From NCBI RefSeq assembly GCF_963678635.1, contig NC_087064.1, forward strand, positions 74,277,465-74,341,464: a stretch of 64,000 nucleotides of DNA, read 5' to 3'. The notes below the pieces were generated by a model. That model saw only the letters and a program-made list of their open reading frames with translations, did not search any database and had not been told where the DNA came from. This stretch comes from Symsagittifera roscoffensis (lineage: Eukaryota; Xenacoelomorpha; Acoela; Convolutidae). The translations under genes were made by a program, and so were the position numbers. This document shows, in pieces, positions 1 through 11,444 of this stretch. Position 1 is the first letter of the stretch, and each line of letters begins with the position of its first letter.

Positions 1-429
1 AAACATCGACACCTTCAAAGTCTGGCCCGAACAATATGAAGAATGTGGTCTTAAATAATGAGCAAAAAAATAAGCATGTTTCGTACCATTGATTATTTGA
101 AGACTGGTCATTGAGAACCATACATATTATTGCTGTTGCATGAGCCTTCTTGATTCTAAACACATAATAGCAGCTTTTTAAAAAATAAATTTCTGAATAA
201 AGTCTGCTCGAAAACAAAATCAAATAGTTGAAATTATTATTCACAGTCTGTTTCGAAAAAAGACAGTCGGCTTTCACAGCCGGTTTTTAAAGAACTTACA
301 AAAAAAACTATAACATTTTAAAGGCAACTGAAGCTCAAATAACTTCAAATCCGCAAAAATCATTTTGAATTCGCACGATTTGGAATTTGAGAAATGTCGT
401 AAAATCAGAGTTCAACTGATTTTTGCTCC

Positions 430-632
430 TCACATTCTGGTTCTGTGCAGCACTTTTCTGTTTCCAAATGACACGGCTGACACTTCGAACAGTATGAGTT
501 TCTGGTCGTATCCGGCTGTGAAGAGTCTGTTTTCGTGCAGTAGCATCCGACGCACTATGTCGTGATGGTACAGCTCAGGGTCATTCAATTCGAACTTGGA
601 GTCCAGACGCAATACATTGCCACTCACTTTCT
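430..632 (-). CDS. WD40 gene, last recognised exon
   Basis: The acceptor (TTTTAG) ends at 633 and the exon enters with two bases, matching the one-base exit of exon 4583-4767 and giving a Lys codon across the junction. It encodes a WD40 blade with YHHDIVRRMLLHENRLFTAG and YDQKLILFEV. The frame stops at a TGA at 430-432. A GTGAGG that could serve as a donor overlaps this stop (T432/C433 on the plus strand), so the exon may instead end at 434 and continue in an exon outside the window. Confidence 0.78.
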
Positions 633-3600
633 CTAAAACATCAGAATAAAAACAGTACAGAGATAAAGAAATACAAACACATTTTTCATACACTGCTTTT
701 TCATAGAATCTACTGCTATAGATGATTGACACCTTCATAGGGATCTAATAAATGCTCATCACTTTGAAGGAAAATAACTTAATTTGTTCGAAAAAATCAT
801 TTAATGATCTCATAAGCATGGGATGACAAAGAATAAATTAAAGCTTTAATCAACACCCGTCATAAACATCTTTACAGACATTTATGCATTTTCATCATCG
901 TGGTAAAATAGTGCACCACAACTACAGGCTGTTTCAAAAATTCTGCCCAAATTCAATTGATTATACTTCAAGGACCATTTTGGACAATAACTTCTGAACT
1001 TAAACAAAAAATTTACATAGACTGACATGACAGCAAATGATCTGATCTAACCAGTGGCGGTTTTAGAGGGGGGGCTGGGGGGGCTCGAGCCCCCCCTTAC
1101 GGATTTTAACAGTGAAAACGAGCAAAGGGGGGACCCTTTGAGGTTTTTAATAAAAATTATACCAAAAATAAAAAACATATGACTGCGAAGCGGGGAAATT
1201 GGCGTTTCCGACTGAATTATTCCAGCAAGCGTAAATGACGTAATGCGCGTTTCGTTCAACATAGCGTGCAGGTTAAACGTGAATCATTCGCTGTTCGCTA
1301 TCGCGCGCAATTGCGTACATGTAATTGCGTGGCTTTTCAGCTGCAGCGGTTTTGCTGCTGCTCGGTTTTCTTTCCCAATTTTCATGTTTTCATGCCCTGT
1401 TCTCTTTTCAGATTTGCATGATGTCCAAACGGAAGAACACCTCAATAACCAGTTTTTTCACGTGCGCGTCGAAACGAACGGCATCTTCGGACAACAATGC
1501 GGTGCCAGCAACTGAGGAGCCGCAAATAGCAGAATCTACACCTCCGAGACCCGAATTTATTGCAGATATCGGTATTGTTTCGTCACATTCTCTTACCAAG
1601 GAGGAGAAATATTTTCTTTTAACTGACGATTTATTTCCTCCAGCCAACTTTCAATGGCCATACGACGAGCGCAAAGATGGTGAGCGATTAGTTAAACGTT
1701 TTCTGAGCAAAGATCATCTGACTAAGCACCCATATCTTGCATATTCGATTGAAAAGAAAGGTCTTTTTTGCAAAGTGTGTGTATTATTTGGGGATATTAC
1801 GGCAGCACAGAAAACTGGTTCGAGAGACATATTCTTTTTCACGAGGGCTTTTACGAAGTATGCAAGAATGTTCCGAGGAGGCGATGGATACGTTGATAAG
1901 CATGCCCAAAATGCATATCACAAAACCGCTCTATCCAAATCACTTGATTTTCAACGAGCTTTCGAGAATCCAAATGAGTCCATCGATTTGGCCATTGACA
2001 AGACCATTCGTGAAGAAGTAGAAAGGAATCGCAGAGCCCTGAAGCCGATCATCGAAACGATCATTTTCGCTTCTAAGTTGGGCTTACCATTACGGGGCCA
2101 CCGAGATGATGGAACATTGAGCGTCCCCAACCAATTAGGGGAAATTGACACTGAGAGCGGAAACTTGAGGGCTTTACTACAATTTAAGGCGGCAAGTGGT
2201 GATGTCGTCCTGGCTGATCACTTAAAAAACTCGAAGAAAAACGCTACTTATATTGGGAAGTTGGCTCAAAACGATATCATCAATTGCATCGGCGACTACA
2301 TAACTAATCATATTGTCGAACAAGTGAAACAAGCACGTTTTTTCACAATTCTTGCGGATGAAACGTCCGATGTGTCTCAAACTGAGAAATTATCGCTGTG
2401 TCTTCGCTATTATTGCAACAAAACTATCCGAGAAGAATTTATTGGGTTTGTTGACGTTCATGATGTCACAGCACAGGGCATCAAAACGAAGATACTTGGG
2501 TTTGTGGAGAGACTTGGTTTGGAGAAAAACAACATAGTTGGTCAGGGATATGACGGAGCGGCCGTTATGAGAGGTGCACACTCTGGAGTTCAGCGCCTCA
2601 TCCGAGAAGAAGTTCCCACAGCCGTGTACACACATTGTGTGGCCCACTGCCTCAATTTGGTCATCACGTCCTCCAGCAAAGTAACAGCAATCAAAAACGC
2701 GTTTGTTACAATTTCGAAGATAGTTTCGATGTTCCGAAATTCAACGAAGAAAAGCAATCTTTTTACGGAAGCAGCGAAGTCACTTGATGGCAAAACGACC
2801 CGCACGCTGCAGATGCAGTTTGTTACTTAGCTGCTATTTCTCGAGCTTAATTTGTCATTGCCCTTCAGACTCTCAAGCATGTTCTAGGTTAGAAACAAAC
2901 TTTATATTTTCTTTAAAACACTCCAGAACGTTTTTAACTACAAAATAACCTTGATATCTGCTTAGGTGCATCACGATGGATCAGCAAAGCTCTACAAGGT
3001 CCCCAGGAAGAACTACCAGCATGTGTGGATTACGTGAAGAAGTTGAAAGAGCAGCTGCAACAATGGCGAGATGGCAATGGTTCCGGCTCTAATGAAAATG
3101 TGTTCAGTGATGCTGAGAGCCTAGTTGGGGAGATTGTAATTGATCAGTTGCCGGGATCACGTCGACAACCTCGTACGGCAAACTCGACGCCATTTGATCA
3201 TTACCGTCAACAAATTTACGTGCCATTTGTTGATTATTTTATGAATGAGCTGACTTCGAGATTTTCCGAACAAAGTGCCCTTGCCATCAAACTCAGCCAG
3301 TTTTTGCCGCATTCGCTTTTAGCTAACAACGTTTGTTTCGAAGACGTCAAAGAGACAGTACAACTGTATGAGGAGTTGCTGCCTGGTGATACAGACCTGC
3401 AAGCAGTCGAAGAAGAGTTCGAACGTTGGGTAAACCAATGGAAAAACGTGGAACTTTCAAGTCTGCCAACTAGTATAGTGGAAGCAATCGACTGTTGCTC
3501 TGCCAGTTTTCTGCCCTCAATACATGCTTTGCTCCGCATCTTTGCGACTATACCAGTGTCAACGGCTACTGCGGAGCGAAGTTTCTCTGCCCTGAAGTTA

Positions 3601-6600
3601 CTCAAAAGCTACCTTCGTGCAACGATGTCAGAGCAGCGAATAAGTGCGCTAGCACTTTGCTATATACATAGTGACTTGGATGTGAAAACTGAATCTATAA
3701 TTGATCGTTTTGCTGTTAAAAATCGAAGATTGAAATTCAATTTATAATTGATCTTTTTGCTAGAAAGTGAGCCCCCTCTTTGAAAAAATCCTAAAACCGC
3801 CACTGGATCTAACATTTCTGATAATCTCGAATTTTAACTTGCAGCACTAACCAGTTTTTTTTCGGGTGACGCCAGTTTTCACCGTCTGCGCTAAATTTGC
3901 ATCGTAATGAATTCTTTCTCGAATAAGTAAAAAAAAATGGTTCATGCGAAGTGAAGCATTCTGAGCAGGAAAATGGAAACAATCAATGTGACAACTTTAC
4001 TAAACTCGACTGTTTCTTACAATTTCACGCGTTTTGAAAAATTTAGTGCGGATGATGAAAACTGGAATTTTCAGACCAGGAAAATTTTTCTAAGTGCTTC
4101 AAAATAAAAATTTAGACTTCCAGAGAAATAGTTCAGATAATTTGCTGCCGGTCTATGTAAAAGATTTGTTAAAACTCTTAAATTTTGTCCATAAAAGTCT
4201 TTACAGTTTGACATATTTAAGTAAAAATCTAAATTTGCGCTCAATTTTTACCACTCGTATATTTCCAATATTCCATTACAATGAAACGCTTTTCGTCGTT
4301 GTCAGAGAATTTTGAAACCATATTTATTTCTGAGTATGAAAGTTGAATTATTCAAATCAAGTTTTGTTCACATGGTGCTATTTCCGGTAGTTTAAATGCT
4401 AGCAGTTATAAAACGTCCTTAAACAACCTAAGCAACCAGCTACTATTCGTAATTATTGCTTCCATACATTGCTCGCAATTCACGGTTATTTTGCAGAATT
4501 TTTGAAACACCCTGTAGATAATGCCATAAATTGGAAATCTAGCTTTATATCCTATTTTGTTACGAACACTCAATTAACTCACTTTCGTCCAGCTGAAATG
4601 CCATGATTCTGGCCTTAAATCCGAGGATGAGTTGGTTCTTGGATTCATTCAGGGCCATGGAGTAGATGGGGATTGGGAACTTGTGTTTGGAGTAGAGACC
4701 CCCTCCCGAGGCCCACACGACCAGACTGCCATCATTGGAACAGGAGAACAAGAATTTTGGACTCCACCTGTGAAGTTATCCATCTTTTAAAAAGGTGTTG
4801 AGTAGTTGTTGAGTAGGCTTTTTAACAGCACTGTTTTGAAATTGAAGTATAAAAATCATATGGTCAACATTTGAAATTAGCTAATCATCCAATAGACTTG
4901 TTACTGAAGTGAGTGTACATATCTAAATGAATAAAAACCCTCGTTTTACATTAATACTTATTTATTTCATAAGCAACTTTTGACGTCACTTGAAAAGAAT
5001 TTGACATTGTATACCAGTAAGCGAAGTCGGTGATGAAGCCCTCGTGTTGGTGAGTTTTCTGCACCAGAAAACCACTCTCACAGTCGTACGTCTTAATCAC
5101 ACCATCTACACAATAATATGTCATTTTAAGATGCTTTAAGTTTTGGGCGCGAACCGGTTAAATTTGTGGACACAAAAAAAGCGGTAATAGGATAGTTTTC
5201 AATATCAATTTAACTCGGAAAAGTGGTTCACGTTAAATCTTATATTTTTGTTTCACGTTAAATAAATTTTTGATTAATTTACAACTATAAGCGAAATCTA
5301 GACATCAAAAAATCACTAAAAATGAGATATACTATTGACCTCAGTTGATAAAGTAAGACACAGAGGCGAAGCGGAGCTTCGCTCCACTTGCGATACAATA
5401 CAAACAAAAAAAAAACAAATCGAAAAAAAAATGAAAAAGCTTGATTAAAAACTAGGCCAACCAAAAGTTTCAAAAATTGGACTGTGCCCAAAACCTAGTT
5501 GTTTCTCTACTAAAATAAATTTCGAATTTTCCCAAGTACATAATATTTTCCCAATTATCGCGCCTGATTCAGCGCCTCATCCGAGAAGAAGTTCCCACAG
5601 CCGTGTACACACATTGTGTGGCCCACTGCCTCAATTTGGTCATCACGTCCTCCAGCAAAGTAACAGCAATCAAAAACGCGTTTGTTACAATTTCGAAGAT
5701 AGTTTCGATGTTCCGAAATTCAACGAAGAAAAGCAATCTTTTTACGGAAGCAGCGAAGTCACTTGATGGCAAAACGACCCGCACGCTGCAGATGCAGTTT
5801 GTTACTTAGCTGCTATTTCTCGAGCTGAATTTGTCATTGCCCTTCAGACTCTCAAGCATGTTCTAGGTTAGAAACAAACTTTATATTTTCTTTAAAACAC
5901 TCCAGAACGTTTTTAACTACAAAATAACCTTGATATCTGCTTAGGTGCATCACGATGGATCAGCAAAGCTCTACAAGGTCCCCAAGAAGAACTACCAGCA
6001 TGTGTGGATTACGTGAAGAAGTTGAAAGAGCAGCTGCAACAATGGCGAGATGGCAATGGTTCCGGCTCTTATGAAAATGTGTTCAGTGATGCTGAGAGCC
6101 TAGTTGGGGAGATTGTAATTGATCAGTTGCCGGGATCACGTCGACAACCTCGTACGGCAAACTCGACGCCATTTGATCATTACCGTCAACAAATTTACGT
6201 GCCATTTGTTGACTATTTTATGAATGAGCTGACTTCGAGATTTTCCGAACAAAGTGCCCTTGCCATCAAACTCAGCCAGTTTTTGCCGCATTCGCTTTTA
6301 GCTAACAACGTTTGTTTCGAAGACGTCAAAGAGACAGTACAACTGTATGAGGAGTTGCTGCCTGGTGATACAGACCTGCAAGCAGTCGAAGAAGAGTTCG
6401 AACGTTGGGTAAACCAATGGAAAAACGTGGAACTTTCAAGTCTGCCAACTAGTATAGTGGAAGCAATCGACTGTTGCTCTGCCAGTTTTCTGCCCTCAAT
6501 ACATGCTTTGCTCCGCATCTTTGCGACTATACCAGTGTCAACGGCTACTGCGGAGCGAAGTTTCTCTGCCCTGAAGTTACTCAAAAGCTACCTTCGTGCA

Positions 6601-9600
6601 ACGATGTCAGAGCAGCGAATAAGTGCGCTAGCACTTTGCTATATACATAGTGACTTGGATGTGAAAACTGAATCTATAATTGATCGTTTTGCTGTTAAAA
6701 ATCGAAGATTGAAATTCAATTTATAATTGATCTTTTTGCTAGAAAGTGAGCCCCCTCTTTGAAAAAATCCTAAAACCGCCACTGGATCTAACATTTCTGA
6801 TAATCTCGAATTTTAACTTGCAGCACTAACCAGTTTTTTTTCGGGTGACGCCAGTTTTCACCGTCTGCGCTAAATTTGCATCGTAATGAATTCTTTCTCG
6901 AATAAGTAAAAAAAAATGGTTCATGCGAAGTGAAGCATTCTGCGCAGGAAAATGGAAACAATCAATGTGACAACTTTACTAAACTCGACTGTTTCTTACA
7001 ATTTCACGCGTTTTGAAAAATTTAGTGCGGATGATGAAAACTGGAATTTTCAGACCAGGAAAATTTTTCTAAGTGCTTCAAAATAAAAATTTAGACTTCC
7101 AGAGAAATAGTTCAGATAATTTGCTGCCGGTCTATGTAAAAGATTTGTTAAAACTCTTAAATTTTGTCCATAAAAGTCTTTAAAGTTTGACATATTTAAG
7201 TAAAAATCTAAATTTGCGCTCAATTTTTACCACTCGTGTATTTCCAATATTCCATTACAATGAAACGCTTTTCGTCGTTGTCAGAGAATTTTGAAACCAT
7301 ATTTATTTCTGAGTATGAAAGTTGAATTATTCAAATCAAGTTTTGTTCACATGGTGCTATTTCCGGTAGTTTAAATGCTAGCAGTTATAAAACGTCCTTA
7401 AACAACCTAAGCAACCAGCTACTATTCGTAATTATTGCTTCCATACATTGCTCGCAATTCACGGTTATTTTGCAGAATTTTTGAAACACCCTGTAGATAA
7501 TGCCATAAATTGGAAATCTAGCTTTATATCCTATTTTGTTACGAACACTCAATTAACTCACTTTCGTCCAGCTGAAATGCCATGATTCTGGCCTTAAATC
7601 CGAGGATGAGTTGGTTCTTGGATTCATTCAGGGCCATGGAGTAGATGGGGATTGGGAACTTGTGTTTGGAGTAGAGACCCCCTCCCGAGGCCCACACGAC
7701 CAGACTGCCATCATTGGAACAGGAGAACAAGAATTTTGGACTCCACCTGTGAAGTTATCCATCTTTTAAAAAGGTGTTGAGTAGTTGTTGAGTAGGCTTT
7801 TTAACAGCACTGTTATGAAATTGAAGTATAAAAATAATCTGGTCAACATTTGAAATTAGCTAATCATCCAATAGACTTGTTACTGAAGTGAGTGTACATA
7901 TCTAAATGAATAAAAACCCTCGTTTTAATTAACTGCTTTTTATTTTATAAGGCATCGTTTGACGTCACTTGCAATGAATTTGTATACCAGTAAGCGAAGT
8001 CGGTGATGAAGCCCTCGTGTTGGTGAGTTTTCTGCACCAGAAAACCACTCTCACAGTCGTACGTCTTAATCACACCATCTACACAATAATATGTCATTTT
8101 AAGATGCTTTAAGTTTTGGGCGCGAACCGGTTAAATTTGTGGACACACAAAAAAGCGGTAATAGGATAGTTTTCAATATCAATTTGACTCGGAAAAGTGG
8201 TTCACGTTAAATCTTATATTTTTGTTTCACGTTAAATATATTTTTGATTAATTTAAAACTATAAACGAAATCTAGACATAAAAAAAATCACTAAAAAGGA
8301 GATATACTATTGACCTCAGTTGATAAAGTAAGACACAGAGGCGAAGCGGAGCTTCGCTCCACTTGCGATACAATACAAACAAAAAAAAACAAATCGAAAA
8401 AAATGAAAAAGGTTGATTAAAAACTAGGCCAACCAAAAGTTTCAAAAATTGGACTGTGCCCAAAACCTTAGTTGTTTCTCCACTAAAATAAATTTCGAAT
8501 TTTCTCAAGTACATAATATTTTCCCAATAAAAAAAGAATAGCCGCTTCCGCGGGAAAAATCTCGCAACTGTTTCTAGCGATTGAAACCTTCATCACAGAT
8601 TTGATAGGGTAGTTTTTAAGAAAAATTGAAACGATTCCAAAACAACTTAATGACTTTTTCGAAAATATTAGACTTTTTCAAGAATCATAGCTTTTTGTGT
8701 TAAAGAAATAGGGCGTAGCCGATTATGCAGAAGAGATTCACACAACGTGTTATTTCGATTGAGCTCAAAAACTCAGATATTCGAGAAAGGTCAAATAGTT
8801 TCACAAAACAAAAAAAATGACTTTACCGAGGGCCATAACTATAATGGGCGTAGTCATTCGTGCAGAAAAAATATCCACAACCGTTACTTTAATTCAACCC
8901 AAAAACTCATTCAAGTAGTTCTCGAGAGAAGCCAAAAGTTTCCAGAAAGACCAACAAAATCAAATTTTTGACTTCTCCGAGCGCTATTTCTCTTCGTGTT
9001 ATAAATTTAGGCGTAGCCACTCAAGCAGGGCAGCTTCTCACAATCCCTTTTATCCGTTAAACCCAAAATATTGGACTTAAGATGGGGCTGTTTGAGAAAA
9101 CGAAAAAAAATCCAAAAGGTCTGGATCAAATATTCCCACACATACTCTGTAGACAATGGGGTAAAGTAAGAAGATACTAGAAAATTTTGCAGGCACACAG
9201 GGGAGTAGGCGGTCTATCCAATTAAACTCGTTTTTGACAACTGGTAAATTAGTTTTTAAAAAAAATTAGCTAAGTGATAAATTTTCCTAAGCGTCTCAAA
9301 AAATTTTAAAGAAATTGAATTGAACTAAAACTTCAAAAGCAATATAGATGTTACCAGAGATGCGAAGCGGACCTTTTCATCACTTGTGATACAAAAAGAT
9401 ATGCCAGAGTTGTCAGAAGTAAAAAAATTGACAAAAAAACTGCCATTTTGTTCAACAACTTTAGAAGACTTCAAGATTCCGCACAGAGTAGAGCAACGAT
9501 CGTTCATAAAAGCACAATTGACAAACTCAAGTCAGCCGAATGAAAAAAAAAACAATTACCTTCATTTCCATAATAACTGTTTTTATCAAAAAAAAATCGA

Positions 9601-10339
9601 GGAAAATTGGCCAAGCAAGACATTTGACTTTCAAATTAGCAACGGAACAAAATTTAGTAGGCGGAAACAAGGCCGAAAATCTTTGAGCAGAAACCAGTAG
9701 ACCCGAAAAAAATTGATTACAAAAACGTTTAAAAGTTTCAAGTCCCCCTGAAACTACAAAGAACAACACTTGAAACTACCATGATACTTGCTTACATCCG
9801 TGAATTGGCACCTAAACCGAAACAATTTGAGTGGACGAACGAAAGTCATACTAATCAATTTTTACCGAAAAACCTCTTTTATACTGAATTTCGTTAATAC
9901 TGAAAGGACTCGGTCCTGTCGGGACTCGACCCCCAGACCTTAGGGTGCAAAAGCAACCGCGTTACTTCCAGACCAAGAGGGATATAACCTGTAGGTTGTT
10001 AACATTCAATAATAAAGCAACTGCAAAAGAAAACTTGTTTACGGAAAAAAACTTCCCGATTACTAGCTCTCGCAATGTTAAATTATATTAACACTGTCTG
10101 ACCTTCAAACCCGAGTAGAATCTCTCTGCGGTGCGGATTTCTTCCGAATGCTGTGATTGGTCTACTGTGAGTATCCCTCACGGTGTACATATACTGCATA
10201 GACATCTCTGAGAGTAAACGAGACGAGAGGTAAGAAAAAACGGACAATAGCCGGTCATTAAATTTACAGAATTAGTTGTTCCATAAATGTCCAGATCAAA
10301 AACCTCGAATGGGTTGATAAGTTCGGTTTCATAGTGAAT
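430..10339 (-). CDS. WD40-repeat protein gene (multi-exon, 5' end not found)
   Basis: Six exons, plus one tentative one, join on the minus strand with matching phases: (10268-10339), 10103-10207, 7988-8078, 7562-7746, 5015-5105, 4583-4767 and 430-632. The joined product shows serial WD40 blades, for example LLGFEDGVIKTYDCESG across the 10103/8078 junction, FSCSNDGSLVVW, and FTAGYDQKLILFEV in the last exon. WD40 proteins fold as beta-propellers that scaffold complexes; nothing here says which partner or pathway. Introns use GT-AG. One intron holds a hAT transposon, and two exons are present twice in frame by tandem duplication. No first exon or promoter was recognised, so the N-terminus lies at or beyond 10.3 kb. 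Recognition of WD40 is firm; orthology is not assigned. Confidence 0.8.
633..1043 (-). other. WD40 gene intron, part before the hAT insertion
   Basis: AT-rich intron sequence between the last exon and the hAT target duplication. No coding, RNA or repeat feature was recognised. Confidence 0.6.
1418..2887 (+). pseudogene. hAT transposase, exon 1 (broken)
   Basis: The frame opens at ATG 1418; a longer open frame runs upstream from 1325. In order it shows a TTF-type zinc-finger-like stretch (HPYLAYSIEKKGLFCKVCVLFG, around 1725-1790), a DUF4371 region, ILADETSDVSQTEKLSLCLRY (catalytic Asp region, near 2350), GQGYDGAAVMRGAHSG and HCVAHCLNLV. The frame then shifts: it stops at 2828-2830, while the family sequence continues one frame over (DAVCYLAAISRA) to a donor at 2888. 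That second frame holds a TAA near 2850 where the duplicated copy has GAA. The transposase would have cut and pasted the element; this copy cannot encode an intact one. Confidence 0.85.
2966..3747 (+). CDS. hAT transposase, exon 2 with hATC dimerisation domain
   Basis: The acceptor TCTGCTTAG ends at 2965. Splicing from 2887 restores a continuous frame (HVL|GASRWISKALQGP). The exon ends at a TAA at 3745-3747. The C-terminal half has the hATC signature TATAERSFSALKLLKSYLRA and ISALALCYIH. This exon is itself intact, but exon 1 is frameshifted. No other host function is implied. Confidence 0.85.
3814..4582 (-). other. WD40 gene intron remainder
   Basis: AT-rich intron sequence between the hAT insertion and exon 4583-4767. 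It is duplicated at 6793-7561. Nothing else was recognised. Confidence 0.6.
4583..4767 (-). CDS. WD40 gene exon (unit A copy)
   Basis: The acceptor TTCACAG ends at 4768 and the donor GTGAGT starts at 4582. The exon enters with one base and exits with one base. It encodes WSPKFLFSCSNDGSLVVW and LNESKNQLILGFKARIMAF, a WD40 blade with the typical SxDGxLxxW strand. Phase agrees with exon 5015-5105 upstream and 430-632 downstream. Confidence 0.9.
5015..5105 (-). CDS. WD40 gene exon (unit A copy)
   Basis: The acceptor TTGTGTAG ends at 5106 and the donor GTATAC starts at 5014. It encodes DGVIKTYDCESGFLVQ then HEGFITDFAYW. The two duplicate copies diverge just past the donor, which supports the exon end chosen. 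It enters with two bases and exits with two. Confidence 0.85.
5106..5555 (-). repeat. Intron with GCGAAGC hairpin repeat
   Basis: Intron sequence holding a perfect 7-bp hairpin GCGAAGC-GGA-GCTTCGC at 5366-5382, followed by an A-rich tract. Related hairpins recur at 8341, 11085, 12130 and 14152, and related unpaired copies at 9362 and 17892. This marks a dispersed repeat family of unknown type. Confidence 0.6.
5568..6784 (+). mobile_element. 5'-truncated hAT copy made by segmental duplication
   Basis: This is the 3' part of the hAT at 1052-3805 carried in duplication unit B. It keeps the 3' inverted end (at 6784) and the outer GATCTAAC, but has no 5' end. The residual coding parts are about 5568-5866 and the hATC exon 5945-6726, whose protein differs from the first copy by one visible residue (S to Y near the start). 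Confidence 0.93.
7562..7746 (-). CDS. WD40 gene exon (unit B duplicate)
   Basis: Duplicate of exon 4583-4767 with an identical predicted peptide and the same splice sites. Exit phase 1 matches entry of exon 5015-5105, so it can be spliced in series with the unit A exons. Confidence 0.85.
7988..8078 (-). CDS. WD40 gene exon (unit B duplicate)
   Basis: Duplicate of exon 5015-5105, same peptide and phases. It is the first unit met after exon 10103-10207, with which it joins as GFE|DGVIKTYD. Together with 7562-7746 the duplicated pair adds 276 nt, exactly 92 codons. Confidence 0.85.
8529..10080. repeat. Degenerate ~150-bp tandem repeat tract
   Basis: Diverged units recur about every 140-165 bp. 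Each has a GGGCGTAGCC-like block followed by a GCAG-like block (near 8710, 8847 and 9010), then A-rich stretches with AAACCCAAAA-like and TTTTTGAGAAAA-like blocks. The same blocks reappear between 11150 and 15480. No coding frame is credible. It lies in a WD40-gene intron. Confidence 0.5.
9911..9981 (-). repeat. tRNA-like sequence (possible SINE head)
   Basis: On the minus strand an A-box-like TGGTCTGGAAG is followed about 45 bases later by GGGGGTCGAGTCCC, close to a B box. The acceptor arms do not pair convincingly, so this is more likely a tRNA-derived SINE head or a decayed tRNA than a working gene. Confidence 0.3.
10103..10207 (-). CDS. WD40 gene exon upstream of the duplication
   Basis: The acceptor CTCTCAG ends at 10208 (an AGAG lets the exon start at 10207 or 10205) and the donor GTCAGA starts at 10102. 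It encodes YTVRDTHSRPITAFG and RREILLGFE, a WD40 blade. It exits with one base, matching the duplicated exon at 8078 to give an Asp codon. It was found by phase-guided reading of the minus strand. Confidence 0.8.
10268..10339 (-). CDS. Possible further WD40 gene exon
   Basis: A strong acceptor (TTTCTTTTCAG) precedes 72 bases encoding HYETELINPFEVFDLDIYG, followed by a GTAAAT donor. Phase 0 joins to exon 10103-10207 only if that exon starts at the second AG (10205). The peptide is not itself a clear WD40 blade. The frame is also open upstream of the acceptor, so the exon limits are uncertain. Confidence 0.4.
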
Positions 10340-10618
10340 CTGAAAAGAAACACGATTTGAAAGCCAATTATCACCAGATGATGCTAAGCTAAATAACATT
10401 AAACCATTGATTGCCAAATCGATTGCAGCCTCGAATAGGCTTCAAAAGAGTAGTTCCTCTAGAATAGAGTTTTTATCATGAGCAGACCAAACAGACAGAT
10501 GGAAACGAGTCAATTGACGCAAGGAAATATAAAAAAAATAATGACTTGTTTTTAAAAACTTCAACTTTTGTTTTTAACTTTTTAGTAAGTTCAAATTTAG
10601 CGGATCATTTGATTTTAG
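10340..10618. other. No recognised feature
   Basis: AT-rich sequence upstream of the last tentative WD40 exon. No convincing exon, promoter or repeat was seen. Confidence 0.4.
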
Positions 10619-11444
10619 CCTTGGGAGAAATTGCGTATCACACGTGATTCATATGTTCAATCATGTAAGACTACATGTTCCTTAACTTAATTTAATAAAT
10701 ATTACCACGAAATTTTTTACCTCATTGTATATTGTTTAAATGATTTCACACGTTGGCTCATATCACATGGCTGATTTTCGACTTTTTGTCAAAATTTAAT
10801 TGAATTCTCAACTGATTTCACTTTTATCCTAATGTGAATCCGCATGTCTATTTACGTAAATTCACATTTTTGCTCAAGTGATATACACATGCAATTATAT
10901 TCAAATATAACAATATACGTAGGCAATCATGTAAGACTTCACTCAACGTTTGAAATCCGGCATGTGATTTCACATGAGAAAATATGTAAAATCAAATGAG
11001 CAACATAAAAATTACGTCAAAAATTTTGTGGTGATTCTTAATAATTTAATTAAAACCATGTAACTTTAGATGATCGAGACAGAGGCAAAGCTGCGCTTCG
11101 CAAACACAAGCGAAGAAAAAAAAGAGCTGAAAAATGGCAAAACAAAGTAAAATGAGGAAAAATGAACGCCCTGATTTTTAGATTGAACCCACAATGTCAG
11201 ATTTAGCGTAGTTTTCGAGAATAGTGATGAAATTTCCTAAGACAAACGGGAAAAACTTCAAAAAATGGATTTTCCCGAAGTCCCTATCAGCTTTTCTACA
11301 CGGAAAAATGGAAAGAAACAGATTACGCAGGGAAAATTCAAAAACCATGTTAGTTTGAATTAAATATCAATCTCAGAATTAGCAGGTTAGTTTTCGAAGA
11401 AAAAACGATCTTCAAAAAAAAACGGGCAAAATTTCAAAAAATGG

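Larger units (their letters stand above)
1052..3805 (+). mobile_element. hAT DNA transposon, complete ends, 8-bp target duplication
   Basis: The ends are inverted: CAGTGGCGGTTTTAG at 1052 and its complement ending at 3805. The direct repeat GATCTAAC lies immediately outside both ends (1044-1051 and 3806-3813), the 8-bp target duplication expected of hAT elements. It carries one plus-strand transposase gene of the zf-TTF/DUF4371/hATC architecture, now broken. It is inserted in a WD40-gene intron, opposite to the gene. Confidence 0.95.
2589..5555. repeat. Tandem duplication, unit A (2979-bp offset)
   Basis: This segment is repeated almost identically at 5568-8528 with a constant offset of 2979 bp over most of its length. 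It contains the 3' half of the hAT element, the GATCTAAC duplication, intron sequence and WD40 exons 4583-4767 and 5015-5105. The junction 5556-5567 is a 12-base filler with no match in either flank. Confidence 0.95.
5568..8528. repeat. Tandem duplication, unit B
   Basis: This is the second copy of 2589-5555. It begins abruptly inside the hAT transposase coding region, so the hAT inserted before the duplication occurred. Few substitutions and small indels separate the copies, for example GAA here against TAA at about 2850, and a 6-base difference just beyond the 7988 exon end. Similarity ends at 8528. Confidence 0.95.

Noticed and set aside
3234-3605. Minus-strand 123-codon ORF, repeated at 6213-6584
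   Set aside because: Antisense shadow of the hATC exon. It is repeated only because the segment is duplicated.
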